A DNA stretch of 64,000 nt from Ypsolopha sequella (lineage: Eukaryota; Arthropoda; Insecta; Lepidoptera; Ypsolophidae). This document shows, one piece after another, positions 43,956-54,052 of the stretch. The position numbers and the translations under genes were made by a program. The DNA lies in assembly GCA_934047225.1 (NCBI GenBank), contig OW204005.1, positions 20,158,396 through 20,222,395 of the forward strand, read 5' to 3'. Numbering within the stretch: position 1 is the stretch's first letter; every line of letters starts with the position of its first letter. The notes beneath the pieces are model-generated. The model saw nothing but the letters and a program-made list of their open reading frames with translations. It was not told the origin of the DNA and searched no databases.

Positions 43956-44250
43956 TTATGTACAATTTAGTTTAAAAACTAATAAAAATCTCTATTATGA
44001 GTTTTACGGATTTTTTGACAGTTGTTGCATGTTGATTTTAAAGTTATGAATAAATTTACGAAAAATACCTACTCACACGTTCATAATTATTTGTTGATAA
44101 ATTATACCATCGTGATTAATATTGTTTGTAAATTTGTCACTAGGTACTAGGTATGTACTGTACATATCGGATACACACATAATTTTGTACTTCACACTCA
44201 ACTTAAGGGAATCATTGAGTTAGTGGCCGCGGCCGCGATAGGTACAGATC

Positions 44251-44339
44251 GTTCACAGTTATTTTACCTCTAGGCTGATCGAAAATGTTTCTTAAGTATT
44301 GGACATAGAACAGCTGTCAGAGGTAAAATACCTGTGAAC
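44251..44339. repeat. Hairpin with 21-bp arms
   Basis: GTTCACAGTTATTTTACCTC at 44251 pairs with GAGGTAAAATACCTGTGAAC ending 44339, one mismatch, loop about 47 nt. Adjacent sequence has GGCCGCGGCCGCG at 44225. Confidence 0.7.
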
Positions 44340-44461
44340 AGTCTGTATTTGAAAAAAACTATAGCCGTCTTATTCTTGCTGCGCGGCGCACTTGCAAGCG
44401 AGTCGCCCCGCGCGCTTCCCGCAACCTTATTCTGTGAGGCGTCCGTATTCTGGTAATGTAA

Positions 44462-45937
44462 AGAGGTGCGATTGTGTAAGGTTGGTCATAGATGATAAAT
44501 CTATACCATTGTCAAGGATCGTGTAGGGCAAATTCGAATTGTGTAAAACTGTCCATAAAATGAAGACCGAAAAGTAACCGAAGGTTTAGAAATGACCGAT
44601 GGTTTAAAAAATGCGAAATGAAATTGCGTTTTATTGTGTACTACCTACGTAAAATGAAATTTGATAATTTATTTACTTTAAAATTATGTCAAACACAAAA
44701 ATAATAGATCTTTTTGATTACATTTTTTAAATCCACCACAAAAATTAATTTTTATAATTTAAAACATAGAATTCAATCGAAACTTATCTCCATGCAACTC
44801 GTATAACCAAACGCAACAATTGAAGGAAAACCGAGTTTCAGCTGCTCGACCCCAGGTGGTGGCATAAGTTTACTACTACTCAACAGTATATGTAGTTGAA
44901 GAGCTTGACACGGGATTACTTTTTTTACTAGATGTGATGTCTGAAAGAGACAGCGCTATATCTTATCGTAGTATTTGTCTTCGTCCGAGTTTTGTAGTTA
45001 TAATAACGCGTCATAGTTTCGAATCAATTCAAGTGTCAAGTCAACTGCAACTGCAAAATATTTTTGAATCGGTCGGTGTTTTATTTTATAGTATGTTTCT
45101 TTATTATATTAGTATGACGAAATAGCAACCGAACCAAAATACAAAAACCGGCCAAGTGCGAGTCGGACTCGCGCACGAAGGGTTCCGTACCATTATATAT
45201 AAAAACAGCGAAAAAACATGTCTGTTGTATGGGAGCCCCCTTAAATATTTATTTTATTCTGTTTTTTAGTATTTTTTGTTATAGCGGCAACAGAAATACA
45301 TCATCTGTGAAAATTTCAACTGTCTTACTATCACGGTTCATGAGATACAGCCTGTTGACAGACGGACAGACAGACGGACAGCGGAGTCTAAGTAATAGGG
45401 TCCCGTTGGTTACCCTTTAGGTACGGAACCCTAGAAAGTAAGAAAAAATATTTTAATCTGTGGCCGAACTGCCCTAAACCTTTTCATAATATCTTTCCTA
45501 CAAAAATATAACCCCAAACTGTGTTCATATAAAAAACAATTCTCATTTCTGTGCCAAAGCCAAGGGTTTTGACTAAAAAGCTCCACAATTTTAATTAATT
45601 AAACATCATTTATTGATTTTAATGGTAGAATAAAAATTGTTTTACCTAATTTTATTCCAAAATAATCAAAAACACTTACCGTTAAACGATTGTCATAGAC
45701 AACAAGTCGCCGCAATCATTTGACATTAGCGATGAACTAACAAAATCTTAGACAATTCGAATTATCTGTCAATCTTAACAAATCATTCACTCATTGTCTA
45801 AAATAACAATACAAATCGTAAATCATCTATGAATACCATAGACAATTCGAATTGGCCGTTTGACAAGTGAAATGATTAGTTTTAAGCTATCAAATGAATA
45901 CGATTTCATGACTATTTTCTTACACAATCGCACCTCT
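44462..45937. mobile_element. Non-autonomous DNA transposon with 19-bp perfect TIRs
   Basis: AGAGGTGCGATTGTGTAAG at 44462-44480 is exactly mirrored at 45919-45937; similarity continues weakly inward (GTCATAGATGA vs GTCATGAAAT). The interior has no transposase, includes repeated ACAATTCGAATT words and is interrupted by the GTGCGAGTCGG-type repeat at 45143. A clear target duplication was not seen. Confidence 0.75.
45143..45437 (+). repeat. Complete copy of the lepidopteran GTGCGAGTCGG-type repeat
   Basis: Head CCGGCCAAGTGCGAGTCGGA then CTCGCGCACGAAGGGTTCCG; middle GTTGTATGGGAGCCCCCTTA and ATCATCTGTGAAAATTTCAA; tail ACAGACGGACAGACAGACGG then GTACGGAACCCTA. This is the reference copy in the window for the many partial copies. 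No coding frame. Confidence 0.8.
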
Positions 45938-46232
45938 GATTTTCATGTTTAGTTTATGAGTTTAGCGAAAGAATCATTAATTAGAGTAAAATAATAACAC
46001 ATGTTATATACGTAAATAAATCCAAAATTTGGGTTGATTGGTTGTTTAGTAAGACTAATTGAACGGGCAAAGTTAGGCAGATATTTAAATTTCCTCTTCT
46101 GGAAGGATGGGTTTTTTGTGCGAAACGTCCTGACAAAATCAATATGTTGTCCTGCTTGCAGTACGTATTTTGTATGAAAATTTGACTTGTCCTTCTGGCA
46201 GTACAATGACCTTGACCCTGAACGGCACAACG

Positions 46233-46537
46233 TTATCTTGTCCACTCAGTATGACATTTATGTTTTCTTTGTCAGGATGGTCGTTACTGACACTCAATTT
46301 TCTTTAAAAGCTAAAAAACAAACAAATTATTCTAAATAATCATTAAAGCCTCTAACGTTTCAATAGTTCTGTTATCAAGCATTGATTTATATTTTACTGA
46401 ATGAAGATTCAGCAGCTAGATGCTTAGGTACTCCCTCATTACCATTTCTTGATTTAAATTATCTTGTCCTCTCAGTAGGACATATATATTTTCTTTGTCA
46501 GAATGGTCATTCATTACTGACACCTAAATTTCTATGA
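46233..46537. repeat. Two direct copies of a ~75-bp unit
   Basis: ATCTTGTCCACTCAGTATGA...GTTACTGACAC at 46233-46308 recurs as ATCTTGTCCTCTCAGTAGGA...ATTACTGACAC at 46462-46537. Confidence 0.7.
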
Positions 46538-46689
46538 AAGATATAATATTTTAATAATATACATATAAAATATTAACTTAACAATTTGTATTTCTTTTAC
46601 CTAGAATTCATATTATACTATTTTATCATTGATTTGTAATTATACATATATTACTTTAAATATAATTAATAAATAAAATAATTTTTTTT

Positions 46690-48033
46690 AGCTTGAAATA
46701 TATTTCGGCCCTTAGTGGGCCGTCATCAGTCAAGTATTAAAAAAGAAAAATATACCATAGTAATAAAAACAGGAAAAGAAATAAAAAAAAAAAAGACAAT
46801 ATTTTTCTTAACTAACCTAACCTGTTTGTATTGGTCCACAAATTTTTTATCAAATAATAAAATTATAAAATTTTAAAAATTTTGTGGACATGTATAAGCC
46901 CTTCAAGTGCCAACAATCACCACCATAAATTTTTCTCATGCCATCCCAATTCTGGTATATGTGTTCCCTGAAAGGGACAGAGAGTTTTCTGTGGTTGGTG
47001 GGGTATTCAGGGTATGTGTGGAAGAGCGTGATGGAAGTGATGAGAGGGTGGTTTAGTTTGTCTGTCAGTTAGTGTTTTCTGTTCAGTCCATGGTTGTAGT
47101 GGGCACCAAGTGACCAGATGTAGGACGACTCCCAGGTCCTAAGGTCAATGTCAGTTAGTGGAGGGTGAAATGATTTAATGACGCGAACGGTGAAGCAGTT
47201 ATTGAAGGTTTGATTATGAGATCGGGCGTGTGTGTGGTGGTGGTGGTGGTTCGTTAGGTGATGGTGGTTTGAATTTTTGTAGAGCTGCGTGTGTATTGTT
47301 ATTATGGTGACGTGGGTTAGTTTCCCAGTAATGTTTCCATTTTAGCTTGCGCCCGAATCTCACGAAATCGTTCAACAATTTAATCTTGTCAAGTTTTTTT
47401 GTGGGACAAAATGATAGCCCTTTGTTCAACACGGCTCTATCTTCAGGAGTTAATTGAACTGAAGATAGATTTACTATAGTGTCAGTGGTGGGCGTTTTAT
47501 CATAATGTATATAGTATCCCGGCGGAGGAGGTGGAGGAATGGAGAATGGGTTAGAGAGGTCTATCGAAGTTAGGTTTAGATCTGCAGGAATATTTATTTG
47601 TTGGTATCTTAATGGTAGATTAATGTTGTTTTGTTTGTAATATTTTTGTAGATTTTTTAGTTTTATTTGTGATTTGATTTGCTCCTGAGAGATATTTCTC
47701 GTAGCTTTTGAGAGGAGCGTTTGTATTTTTAAAAACAGATGAGGAAAGGCGATAAGGCTGACTTTTAAAAGTGCATCTAGCTTATTTTTCTGATCTGTGC
47801 AGAGGTGTATATATTGTATGTAGAGCATGTGTGTAGAGTGTAAGGCGTTCATGTAGTTAACCATAATCATGTTGCTTCTGATTATTGGTGGTATTGCACT
47901 CAGGGCAATTTTTGGTATCAGCCCTTTCGGTGCTGCACCAATTTCCAAACATTTTCCTAAAAATTGTAAATGGGTATAATATTGGGAAAGTTTGGCTGTT
48001 ATATTTTTTATTTTATTTACGATTTCCTTCATT
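46690..48033 (-). mobile_element. Penelope-like element derivative lacking the RT core
   Basis: In element orientation, a 272-codon frame (48032-47214) carrying the N-terminal part of a Penelope-type protein is followed directly, in a shifted frame, by a C-terminal endonuclease-like end (FTVRVIKSFHPP, DIDLRTWESSYIWSL, HYNHGLN) at about 47210-47090, then a 3' UTR ending GGGCCGAAATATATTTCAAG. The ~400 residues of RT that should lie between are absent. Confidence 0.75.
47214..48032 (-). CDS. Penelope-like element protein, N-terminal part only
   Basis: Begins at an ATG and runs 272 codons. Early motif FLGKCLEIGAAPKGL and later VNLSSVQLTPEDRAVLNKGL, FCPTKKLDKIKLL and FVRFGRKLK match what I know of the region just before RT in Penelope-like elements, where a short conserved LS-LT-LLNKGLxFxPTP block leads into the polymerase. 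Proline runs (PPPPPPG, PPPPPH) flank it. The frame stops soon after, so no RT catalytic motif is present. Penelope-like proteins normally combine RT with a GIY-YIG nuclease. This one cannot polymerise. A host gene is unlikely given the adjacent element 3' end. Confidence 0.7.
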   Translation of the reverse strand: MKEIVNKIKNITAKLSQYYTHLQFLGKCLEIGAAPKGLIPKIALSAIPPIIRSNMIMVNYMNALHSTHMLYIQYIHLCTDQKNKLDALLKVSLIAFPHLFLKIQTLLSKATRNISQEQIKSQIKLKNLQKYYKQNNINLPLRYQQINIPADLNLTSIDLSNPFSIPPPPPPGYYIHYDKTPTTDTIVNLSSVQLTPEDRAVLNKGLSFCPTKKLDKIKLLNDFVRFGRKLKWKHYWETNPRHHNNNTHAALQKFKPPSPNEPPPPPHTRPIS

Positions 48034-48049
48034 TACGTTAAAATTTAAG

Positions 48050-49730
48050 TAAGAAGGTTCTAATTTGATTAACTGGCACGTTGCGAGTATTTATGTTCAT
48101 CAAAATTATACTGACTTTGACAGAAGGCTGTAACAGATGATCAAGATTTTGGTATTTGTCAAAAATGCACAAAGGAGCATATAACAATAATTAAAGATGT
48201 TTTTGAAACTTGGATACGCTGAATTGAGACGGCAGTAAGAAGAACACAGTGTAACCTATATAGCACAAGATTAGAGTCCATCAAACGAGCAGCAATAATT
48301 GTGTGGGTTCTGTTCCATATGCCTGCTTCAAGCAGTCCTCATCGAGTTACGTATTGATATTGGAGACCGTCAATAGCCCTCTGAAGAATGGAGAGAAATC
48401 CTTTGAGTCTCTGGCTGCCTTCGAATGTCTTGCGCACACAATGCACTGTATGAAATCAACTGCAGCTCTTGGGACAAATGCACGTGTGGTTGCGTCTCTG
48501 CAGTTTTTCAATTATGCACCTCGACGTGATTCTTCAATCCTTGTTGCATAAAATCTTTTTATTGTTGTTGCACTCGAAAAGAGTTATTCGTTCATAAGTT
48601 TATAATATAATCACATGTGCGAGTAATACTTTAATAAATATATAATATTGCCTCTATTGGCCTTTTATTTGTTTTTTATTTTGATTTATTTTATTTTTGA
48701 CGTAAAGATTATATTTTATGCTCTGTGCCTATTTGAGACCGAGGAGTCGTCGACCTTTATTTTGGTAAACTCGCTTGGCTTTACCAGAACCGTAGTACTT
48801 TATTATTCTTTTATTACCCATTATTTACCATTTATTATTGTCTTCTACAATGTTAATTTATTTAATAAATGATACAGCAAACTAACCTAACCTATATATT
48901 ACACTTACACTTATTGCACAAAAACAAAACAAAAGGGAATATTTACAAATATTATACAAAATCGGAATCGTCAAATGCACTACACTACCACAAAAACACC
49001 TGATATTAGCCAAAATTTTCTTTCCACTTTCTATGTGTTTTTCATTGCCCGAAATAAAGACATTTTATTTTTTTATTTTTGCGTGACGGGAGCGTGTCGT
49101 TTGACTCTAAGTGCCTGATTAAATTTAAAAGCAATAATCAAAATCGTTAGATCTTGTTTTGGTATTTTTTTTTCAGGCGCTATTAAATATTTTCAAGCTT
49201 TTTCCTTCTAAAACAAATTGAATAAAAAAAGAATCTCATAGGAATCTTTACTTCTTTGAACCATACCTGAATATGTGATGTTTTCTGCATTTTAGCCCGT
49301 ATTTGGTGAGAAACTGATGATAAACAGTTTCTTATTTTTATGACTTTGTAGTAACGCGTGAAGCTTATTATAGCTTTAAATGATAAATTATGTAAAAACG
49401 AATTCCAAGGGGTCTTAGAATAAGGATCAACGTATGTTTATGCAGAGCTGCAATTTTCTAAAGCGACAGGATGCAGCGTCTTCGAAATTCTAAAATGTCG
49501 AATTTCACATTTTGTCCGGGATAATCGCCTTAATCTTTGAGTACATTTTAGTCTATCTAGAGTTAGCTAGGGAATTTCCCCAAAATTGTTTATTTCCAAC
49601 CAGAAAAAATTGTACCATCAAGAAGAAAAAAAATTGACTTTTATGGGTAGGTAGCCTCTAGTCCCTGGAAGAGGTAGGTACTTATATCAGACAGACATAT
49701 GATTTTGTAATCGATACTCAACTTAATGAA
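48050..49730. other. Intergenic, nothing recognised
   Basis: AT-rich. The open frame at 48303-48551 has no recognisable features on either strand. No RNA gene seen. Confidence 0.35.
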
Positions 49731-49734
49731 TGAA

Positions 49735-50340
49735 ATACATTTTTTGAATGAAATACATTTATTTTAAAAAACACGAAAGCATATTTTATTTGCAAAACAT
49801 CCGCCAAACCGTGCGGTTTGTAGGCAGAATAGCCTCTGTTTACAATAAAACGTGTCTAGCATATAGATACACAATACGCATTACGCAATACGCAAAACAA
49901 CCCAGTCAGTAAACAATACTTTAAGTTTTATACATTTACATTTCCTATGTAAGTTTAGATAGATAGAACAATTTAACTTTCTTTTTAAACACACATTTGG
50001 AGTATGACTCATTTCTTAAGTCAGCTGGCAGTGCATTGAACAGCTTAGGAACAAGATGTTGATCAGTTCTTTCACCATAATAGTTAATTGTTTTACAAAT
50101 TTCAAGTTTTTTATCAGCAACCTTTCTAGTATACATTTTATTTCTCACCAATTTAGTAATCTTCGTGTGATTCTGATTTTCAATTGTAATTAAATGTTTA
50201 ACTTTTTCATTTACGGGTAACACGTTACAAATCCTAAATAATCTATCATAGTCCTGTTTACAGTTATTTTTTGTCTTTTTACTAACCAAAAATTTCAAAA
50301 ATCTAATTTGAAGTGACTTTATCTCGTCCAAGTATGTTTT
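49735..50340 (-). pseudogene. LINE C-like 3'-end fragment
   Basis: 50331-49945 is open for 128 codons: MDEIKSLQIRFLKFLVSK, RLFRICNVLPVNEKVKHL, INYYGERTDQHLVPKLFNAL. This corresponds to the last ~130 residues of the LINE C RT protein (MEKIENMQIKFLKFLVSK). About 210 bp of 3' UTR follows, to about 49735. The 5' part is missing. Confidence 0.85.
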
Positions 50341-50537
50341 AATTTAGCCGATCGAGAGATAGCTAGGGAATGTCCCCAAAATTGTTTCATTTATTCATAC
50401 GTTGTTTAATTTATTTCCAACCCAAAAAAACTTTACACTAAAAGAAGAAAAAAGTTGACTTATATGTAAGTAAGTAATAAAAGTAGTAACTTAGGCAACC
50501 TGACTCATAACTGGGCGATTTTAGGCTACTGTTCAAA

Positions 50538-51288
50538 TTATATAAAAAGCTTTTTATTTATAATTACACAATATAACTTAAAATATATACAATAAATAAA
50601 AGAACATTGAAAACTTGAAATATATTTCGGCCCTTAGTGGGCCGTCATCAGTCAAGTATTAAAAAAATTACGAATATACCATAGTAATAAAAAATAAAAA
50701 ATAAAAAAGACAATATTTTTCTTAATCAACCTAAACTTCTTAAGATTTCAAAGGTACTTGTACCTGTCCACAAATTCTTATATCAAATAATAAAAGTTTG
50801 TGGACAAGTACAAGCACCCTTCAAGGGCCAACATTCATCACCATCAACTCTTCTCATGCCATCCCAATTCTGGCATATGTGTTGCCTAAAAGGGACAGCG
50901 AGTTATCTGTAGTGAGGTGGGGTATGTGTGAAAGAGGGTGATGGAAGTGATGAGAGGGTGGTTTAGTTTGTCTGTCAGTCTGTCAGTTAGTGTTTTTTGT
51001 TCAGACCATCGTTGTAGTGGGCACCAAGTGACCAGATGTAGGACGACTCCCAGGTTCTAAGGTCAATGTCAGTTAGTGGAGGGTGAAATGATTTGATGAC
51101 GCGAACGGTGAAGCAATTATTGAAGGTTTGATTATGAGATCGGGCGTGTGTCGGGATAGGTAGAGTGTTATTTTGTACTGAGTCTGTTGTTAAGGGCCGA
51201 AATATATTTCAAGTTTTCAATGTTCTTTTATTTATTGTATATATTTCAAGTTATATTGTGTAATTATAAATAAAAAGCTAATTATATA
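50538..51288 (-). mobile_element. Short Penelope-like derivative with ~98-bp terminal inverted repeats
   Basis: 50538-50636 (CTTTTTATTTATAATTACAC, AATAAATAAAAGAACATTGA, AAATATATTTCGGCCCTTA) is mirrored nearly perfectly at 51191-51288. Between them lies the same endonuclease-end and 3' UTR sequence as at 46690-47210 (FTVRVIKSFHPP, DLRTWESSYIWSL) but no N-terminal region and no RT. Inverted or direct terminal repeats are a known feature of Penelope-like elements. Confidence 0.8.
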
Positions 51289-51955
51289 AAAGTATTTAAT
51301 TAAAAAATGTTTTAAGGTCAGTACTTTGACGGCCCGTATCTCCCAAACGGCTGAAGCTAGACCCATGTTCATGGTATTATGGTTCTCTTAGTAAAGGGCT
51401 CGACGAGATCTATCTGAAAATAAAACGAAAAAATAAAAAAGTCGAAAAAAAATTGCCATAAATTTGATCGGCCATATCTCCTGAACCGCTGCTCCTAGTG
51501 AATTCAGATTTAGACTACAGTGATCGGTTAGCCAGGGGCTACACGACCGCAAATGCTGTCACCATAGGTATAAATAACTATAATTATATATTACGTTTAT
51601 TTATGTATAGATACAAAATACACGCCTCTAAAACTACTTTATAATTAAAAAGTCATAATAAAACATAAAACAACCTATATATGTATAGTAACCCTGCTAT
51701 TAACTAAATGGACTAATTCTGGAATTACATCTTAGGTTAGATATTATCTGCAATCTAAAATAGCTTTTACAACATTGTAACTAAAGACTATATTAATTAG
51801 TGATAAAGACGCTTCATAAGTTTGCAGCCGGTCCCACTTGTAGACCCAACGTTATTATTGTGATAAATCATTACTTTGAATTATTGTCTAATTAAAAACA
51901 CACAACAACCTAAGGTTTAATAAACCCTGCTTGAAGTTTTTTCCCGGATGTAGTA
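51289..51955. other. Intergenic, unidentified moderately conserved-looking block
   Basis: 51320-51560 contains two similar phrases (GGCCCGTATCTCCCAAACGG and GGCCATATCTCCTGAACCGC) about 130 bp apart, suggesting an old internal duplication. No gene. Confidence 0.35.
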
Positions 51956-52205
51956 AAAAAAAAACGGTCAAGTGCGAGTAGAATTCGCGCCCTAAGGGTT
52001 CCAAACCATTTAAATAGGTTAATCCGTTTCGTACCCCGTATCAATGTGAAAGTATGTTTGTTGGTTTGTCCTTCTTTCACGCAGTAACGGAGCAACGGAT
52101 CGACGTGATTTTTTGCATGCATATAGTTTATGAGCCCAATTTTGATCCCGGGAAAGTGCAAATGAAATCGGCGTGGGTGAAGCCATGGGCAAAAGCATGG
52201 GCTAG
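51956..52205 (+). repeat. Partial GTGCGAGTCGG-type repeat (head)
   Basis: AAACGGTCAAGTGCGAGTAG and AAGGGTTCCAAACCAT form the head; the following ACGGAGCAACGGATCGACGT block differs from the 45143 copy, so it is a variant or chimeric copy. Confidence 0.6.
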
Positions 52206-52739
52206 TACTAATATAATTTAAACAGAAGTTAAAAACTTGTCACTATCTACAACATGTATGAAACAAAAATGCCAAATTAAGTTAATTGAGTATTCTGGAA
52301 CGTAACCCTAAAAGGCTAAAACACATACATCATAAATCGGTGTTTTCAGTATTTGTTCTTCAAATATATCTATGGTACATAATATACAGAAACTACATAC
52401 AACGTAACGAAAATGGTCTAAAAATGTCAAATTTAACAGCCTCCCTTTTCTTTATTATTGAAAATAAAAAGAAATTAAATATACATTATACTATACTCAA
52501 TGGGTTCTAGGCAATGACACCGCACATGTTTGTGTAAGAAAAAAAACCTTTTCAGCTCTATTTTCATGTATGAGGCCAAGGCCCCCCTGAAAAATGTTTT
52601 GAGTCAAAATGTGACCAAGTTTGATATTTCCTTCCATTAGAAAATGGTGTTTTATATGGAAAAAGAAAAACAAAAATTATATATTTAATCAATCTAATCT
52701 ATCAATTATCTATGCACTTTCCCCATTTTATAGGTAGTT

Positions 52740-53640
52740 CAATATTCCAATGCTGAAAAAATTGTGGGAGCGAGAATCAATAAAATCTTTGAAGGCGGTT
52801 TAGGCTACCCCATCGTAACTGAATTTTTTTCATTGCAGAATTTGTCCCAATTGCGAAAATAGTAATAATGTGTTGGAGCAAGGTCTGGGGAGTATGGTGG
52901 GTGTCGGGGACATTCCAATAGTAGATTTTTTTATTTAGCGACCGTCTGTCGTGCAGTATGAGGTCTAGCGTTGTCCTGAAGCAGCAGTAGGCTAGAGCAA
53001 TTGACCAGTCTCGGTTTTTGAGTAGCGAGGTTTTCCATCATGGTTTGCAATTGATGAAAATACAGATCTGCCGTAATCGTCTGGCCAGAAGAAGCTGTAG
53101 TGTATGATACCAGCATTGGTCTACCAACTCACCAGTACCTTTTTCTCAGTCAACTTACGCTTGGGACAGGATTTAGCCTGTACTTCAGGGTTCAACCACT
53201 GTGATGAGCGTTTCCAATTGTCTTACAGGATCCATTTTTCATCACAAGTAACAATACGATTCAAAATTCCCTCGTTATTGTGACGGTTAAATAATATAGT
53301 GTAGCACTCAATGCGTGTTTGTTGGTGTGCTTTACTCAATTCATGCGGTACCCATTTCTCTAGCTTTTTCTCTTTTCCAATTTCTTTCAAGTGAATTAAA
53401 ATTGTTTTGTCACTCACACCGAAGCCTGCCGCTAACTCTGACGTGGTTTGTGATGGATCTGCTTCCACGATCACCTTTATAATTCTTCGTTGTCTATTGG
53501 GGTCCCCGGTCGTCCACGGGAGTTGTACTGTAGGTCACAATTTCCAGAACTAAAACGTTGGAACCAAAAACGTACCGTGTTTTCTTTTACAGTAGCTGCC
53601 CCATACACATCATTAATCCTTCGAGCTGTCGTTATGATAA
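52740..53640 (-). pseudogene. mariner transposase pseudogene
   Basis: Read on the minus strand with frameshifts: helix-turn-helix region (YGAATVKENTVRFWFQRFSS, then SELAAGFGVSDKTILIHLKE), KWVPHEL, first catalytic Asp in TCDEKW, KKVLVSW and AGIIHYSF, second Asp in LLQDNARPHTA, third Asp in PPYSPDLAP. That order identifies a mariner-type DDD transposase, which would cut and paste its element at TA sites. At least two stops and two frameshifts are present and the extreme N-terminus is unclear. Inverted terminal repeats were not located. Confidence 0.88.
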
Positions 53641-53759
53641 ATCCAAAACAAATAATGTTAAAAAATTAGTTTCTTATATGAAGGTTAAATTAGGTTTAAA
53701 TTTTTTTAAAGATGTTATTTGCCCTGATTAGAAGCTATTATAGCTGAACTATAGACCCC

Positions 53760-53845
53760 TGTAACAGACGGACAGACAGACAGACAGCGGAGGCTTGGTA
53801 ATAGGATCCAATTCAGCACCCTTTGGATACGGAACCCTAAAAATT
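53760..53845 (+). repeat. GTGCGAGTCGG-type repeat tail
   Basis: CCCCTGTAACAGACGGACAG then CACCCTTTGGATACGGAACC and CTAAAAA; head absent. Confidence 0.7.
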
Positions 53846-53880
53846 ACTTGAAGTAAAATAATAATTAAAATAAAACTGAA

Positions 53881-54052
53881 ATACAGGTGACTGCACTATT
53901 AAGATCTCTTAAAATACGTAACCTTGTTAAAGGTTACACTGTTCAACATCTATATAAAAAACATAACCTTTTTAAACATAACACTTGCCGGTTTAATTTC
54001 TTTACGTTCGGTTTGATTTTTACTTTACCTTTATTTAAAATTAAATATTAAG
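53881..54052 (+). promoter_or_regulatory. P450 copy 2 promoter and 5' leader
   Basis: TATATAAAAA at 53951-53960, ACATAACCTTTTT, ACTTGCCGGTTTAATTT at 53983-53999, TTACGTTCGGTTTGATTTTT and AAATTAAATATTAAG before the ATG at 54053, colinear with the copy 1 promoter. An extra AAAATACGTAACCTTGTTAA block at 53910 repeats the region just after TATA, so this promoter carries a partial internal duplication. Confidence 0.7.

Noticed and set aside
48303..48551. 82-codon plus-strand frame as a host gene
   Set aside because: No recognisable domain, no clear splice context, and the reverse strand is equally readable.
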